From: Pseudomonadota bacterium
Lineage (GTDB): Bacteria; Pseudomonadota; Gammaproteobacteria; Burkholderiales; Burkholderiaceae_B
Assembly: GCA_023386765.1 (NCBI GenBank)
Contig: JAEWJD010000238.1
Location: 1-6,109, forward strand
Reading direction: 5' to 3'
Length of the DNA stretch: 6,109 bases
Shown: positions 5,333 through 6,109 of the stretch, piece by piece
Numbering within the stretch: position 1 is the first letter of the stretch
How the letters are laid out: each line of letters starts with the position of its first letter
Notes under the pieces: model-generated
What the model was told of the DNA's origin: nothing
Seen by the model: the letters and a program-made list of their open reading frames with translations, nothing else
Databases searched by the model: none
Program-made: the position numbers and the translations under genes

Positions 5333-6022
5333 TTACGCCCCCTTCTTGGCCGGCGCCTTGACTGCCGGACGCACGATGACATCACCACCAGCGTGGCCCG
5401 GGACAGCGCCCTTGACCATCAGCAGGCCGCGCTCGACATCGACGCGCACGACGTCGAGGTTCTGAACGGTACGGGTCACATCACCCAGATGGCCAGCCAT
5501 GCGCTTACCCGGGAAGATACGGCCCGGATCTTGCGCTTGGCCGATGGAGCCAGGCACGCGGTGCGAGCGGGAGTTACCGTGCGAAGCACGTTGAGCGCCG
5601 AAGTTGTGGCGCTTGATGGTACCGGCAAAGCCTTTACCGATCGTGGTGCCCGTGACGTCGACCTGTTGGCCGGCTTCGAACACCGATTCCACAGCGATCA
5701 CGGCACCAGGAGCGAACTCGGCGGCGCGGGTGGGATCAAGGCGGAATTCTTTCAGGATGCTGCCGGCTTCTGCACCGGCCTTGGCGAAGTGACCGGCCTC
5801 AGCCTTGGTCACGCGCGTGGCGCGGCGGTTGCCATAAGTCACTTGGATGGCGGCGTAGCCGTCAGATTCCAGGGACTTGACTTGGGTCACTCGGTTGTTG
5901 GACACGTCCAGCACAGTGACCGGAATGGACTCGCCATCCTCGGTAAAAATGCGGGTCATGCCGACCTTGCGACCCACCAGACCCAGCCGATGGGCGGCGG
6001 GCGTGGGCGTCGTATTCGACAT
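5333..6022 (-). CDS. rplC: 50S ribosomal protein L3
   Basis: L3, an early 23S rRNA-binding protein whose central extension approaches the peptidyl-transferase centre. I choose the ATG at 6022 (229 residues, MSNTTPTPAAHRLGLV). It has GGAG six bases upstream, and the alternative in-frame ATG at 6034 lacks a spaced Shine-Dalgarno and abuts a hairpin. In 229-residue numbering, GLVGRKVGMTRIFTEDG is at 14-30, VTGTTIGKGFAGTIKRHNF at 123-141, and HGNSRSHRVPGSIGQAQDPG at 148-167. Gln164 aligns with E. coli Gln150, the PrmB methylation site, in the same GSIGQxQ context. The protein is about 20 residues longer than E. coli L3 (209), with extra residues mostly at the N-terminus (about 11) and a Lys/Ala-rich C-terminus. 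It is the first cluster gene present in the window. Confidence 0.95.
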   Translation of the reverse strand: MSNTTPTPAAHRLGLVGRKVGMTRIFTEDGESIPVTVLDVSNNRVTQVKSLESDGYAAIQVTYGNRRATRVTKAEAGHFAKAGAEAGSILKEFRLDPTRAAEFAPGAVIAVESVFEAGQQVDVTGTTIGKGFAGTIKRHNFGAQRASHGNSRSHRVPGSIGQAQDPGRIFPGKRMAGHLGDVTRTVQNLDVVRVDVERGLLMVKGAVPGHAGGDVIVRPAVKAPAKKGA

Positions 6023-6028
6023 TGTTTT

Positions 6029-6032
6029 CTCC
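6029..6032 (-). promoter_or_regulatory. Ribosome binding site deciding the rplC start
   Basis: GGAG read on the minus strand lies six bases before the ATG at 6022. The upstream ATG at 6034 shares its G with this motif, so the site can serve only the downstream start. Confidence 0.6.
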
Positions 6033-6034
6033 AT

Positions 6035-6109
6035 TCCCGACTGCGATTGGTCGGGGCTAATCAGGCAAAGGGTAACGGCCTTCGCCCTACAGGGCTAAGA
6101 ACTCCGAAG
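6035..6109 (-). other. Spacer upstream of rplC, without rpsJ
   Basis: No S10 C-terminal coding sequence can be recognised, so the spacer before rplC is at least 75 nt, against 0-12 nt inside the cluster. Besides the hairpin next to rplC, GCCC (6084-6087) and GGGC (6092-6095) can pair around TACA. The edge carries CTTCGGAG on the minus strand, which contains a cUUCGg tetraloop-like core whose partner strand would lie outside the window. I see no convincing -10/-35 pair. rpsJ is expected further upstream from the conserved gene order. Confidence 0.5.
6036..6055 (-). other. Hairpin in the rplC leader
   Basis: CCCGAC (6036-6041) and GTCGGG (6050-6055) form a perfect six-base-pair stem with an eight-base loop. 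On the transcript it ends one base before the ATG at 6034 and a few bases before the rplC Shine-Dalgarno. There is no U-tract, so it is not an intrinsic terminator. It may be a processing or translational control structure, or have no role. Confidence 0.45.

Noticed and set aside
4732..5361. 209-codon plus-strand frame antisense to rplD
   Set aside because: It is a shadow of the L4 gene with no independent evidence of coding.
6023..6034. Alternative four-residue longer L3 start (MEKTM)
   Set aside because: It has no spaced Shine-Dalgarno, and the ATG lies one base from a stable hairpin. The GGAG motif begins inside this ATG and fits the downstream start.
1..6109. CRISPR arrays, tRNA genes, insertion sequences, prophage or defence genes
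   Set aside because: I found no direct-repeat arrays, cloverleaf tRNA candidates, transposase motifs or flanking duplications. Apart from one hydrolase, the recognised genes are standard ribosomal genes.

Overview
The window comes from a high-GC betaproteobacterium. The L3 N-terminus after the second Met (SNTTPTPAAHRLGLVGRKVG), the protein lengths and the G/C-rich third positions point to Alcaligenaceae (Bordetella, Achromobacter and relatives). That placement rests on remembered family sequences and was not tested by a search. Most of the window is the S10 ribosomal protein operon, read on the minus strand.

Layout, left to right. Positions 1-311 hold no convincing gene. They contain a run of 18 C (11-28), a GC-rich hairpin beside it, an open but unsupported minus-strand reading frame running off the left edge, and a plausible promoter for the next gene. 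Positions 312-1166 (+) encode an alpha/beta-fold hydrolase with a complete catalytic triad. The 95-nt spacer 1167-1261 holds a perfect 15-bp intrinsic terminator that can work in both directions, plus a second GC-rich hairpin on the operon side. Positions 1262-6022 (-) hold ten ribosomal protein genes. In transcription order, right to left, they are rplC (L3), rplD (L4), rplW (L23), rplB (L2), rpsS (S19), rplV (L22), rpsC (S3), rplP (L16), rpmC (L29) and rpsQ (S17). Positions 6023-6109 are a spacer with small hairpins. rpsJ (S10), expected next upstream, does not appear in the window.

The ten genes keep the conserved bacterial order and are packed tightly. Spacers are 0-12 nt, rplD/rplW overlap by 4 nt, and most Shine-Dalgarno sequences lie inside or across the preceding stop codon, so transcription as one unit and translational coupling are likely. 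Their products belong to both ribosomal subunits and surround the peptidyl-transferase centre and exit tunnel (L2, L3, L4, L16, L22, L23, L29) or lie in the 30S body and head (S3, S17, S19).

I found no previously undescribed system. The points worth a second look are the C18 tract, the separation of rpsQ from an spc-type operon by a terminator and a convergent hydrolase gene, the basic S3 C-terminal extension, the twin hairpins after rpsQ, and the hairpin immediately before rplC, which bears on its start.
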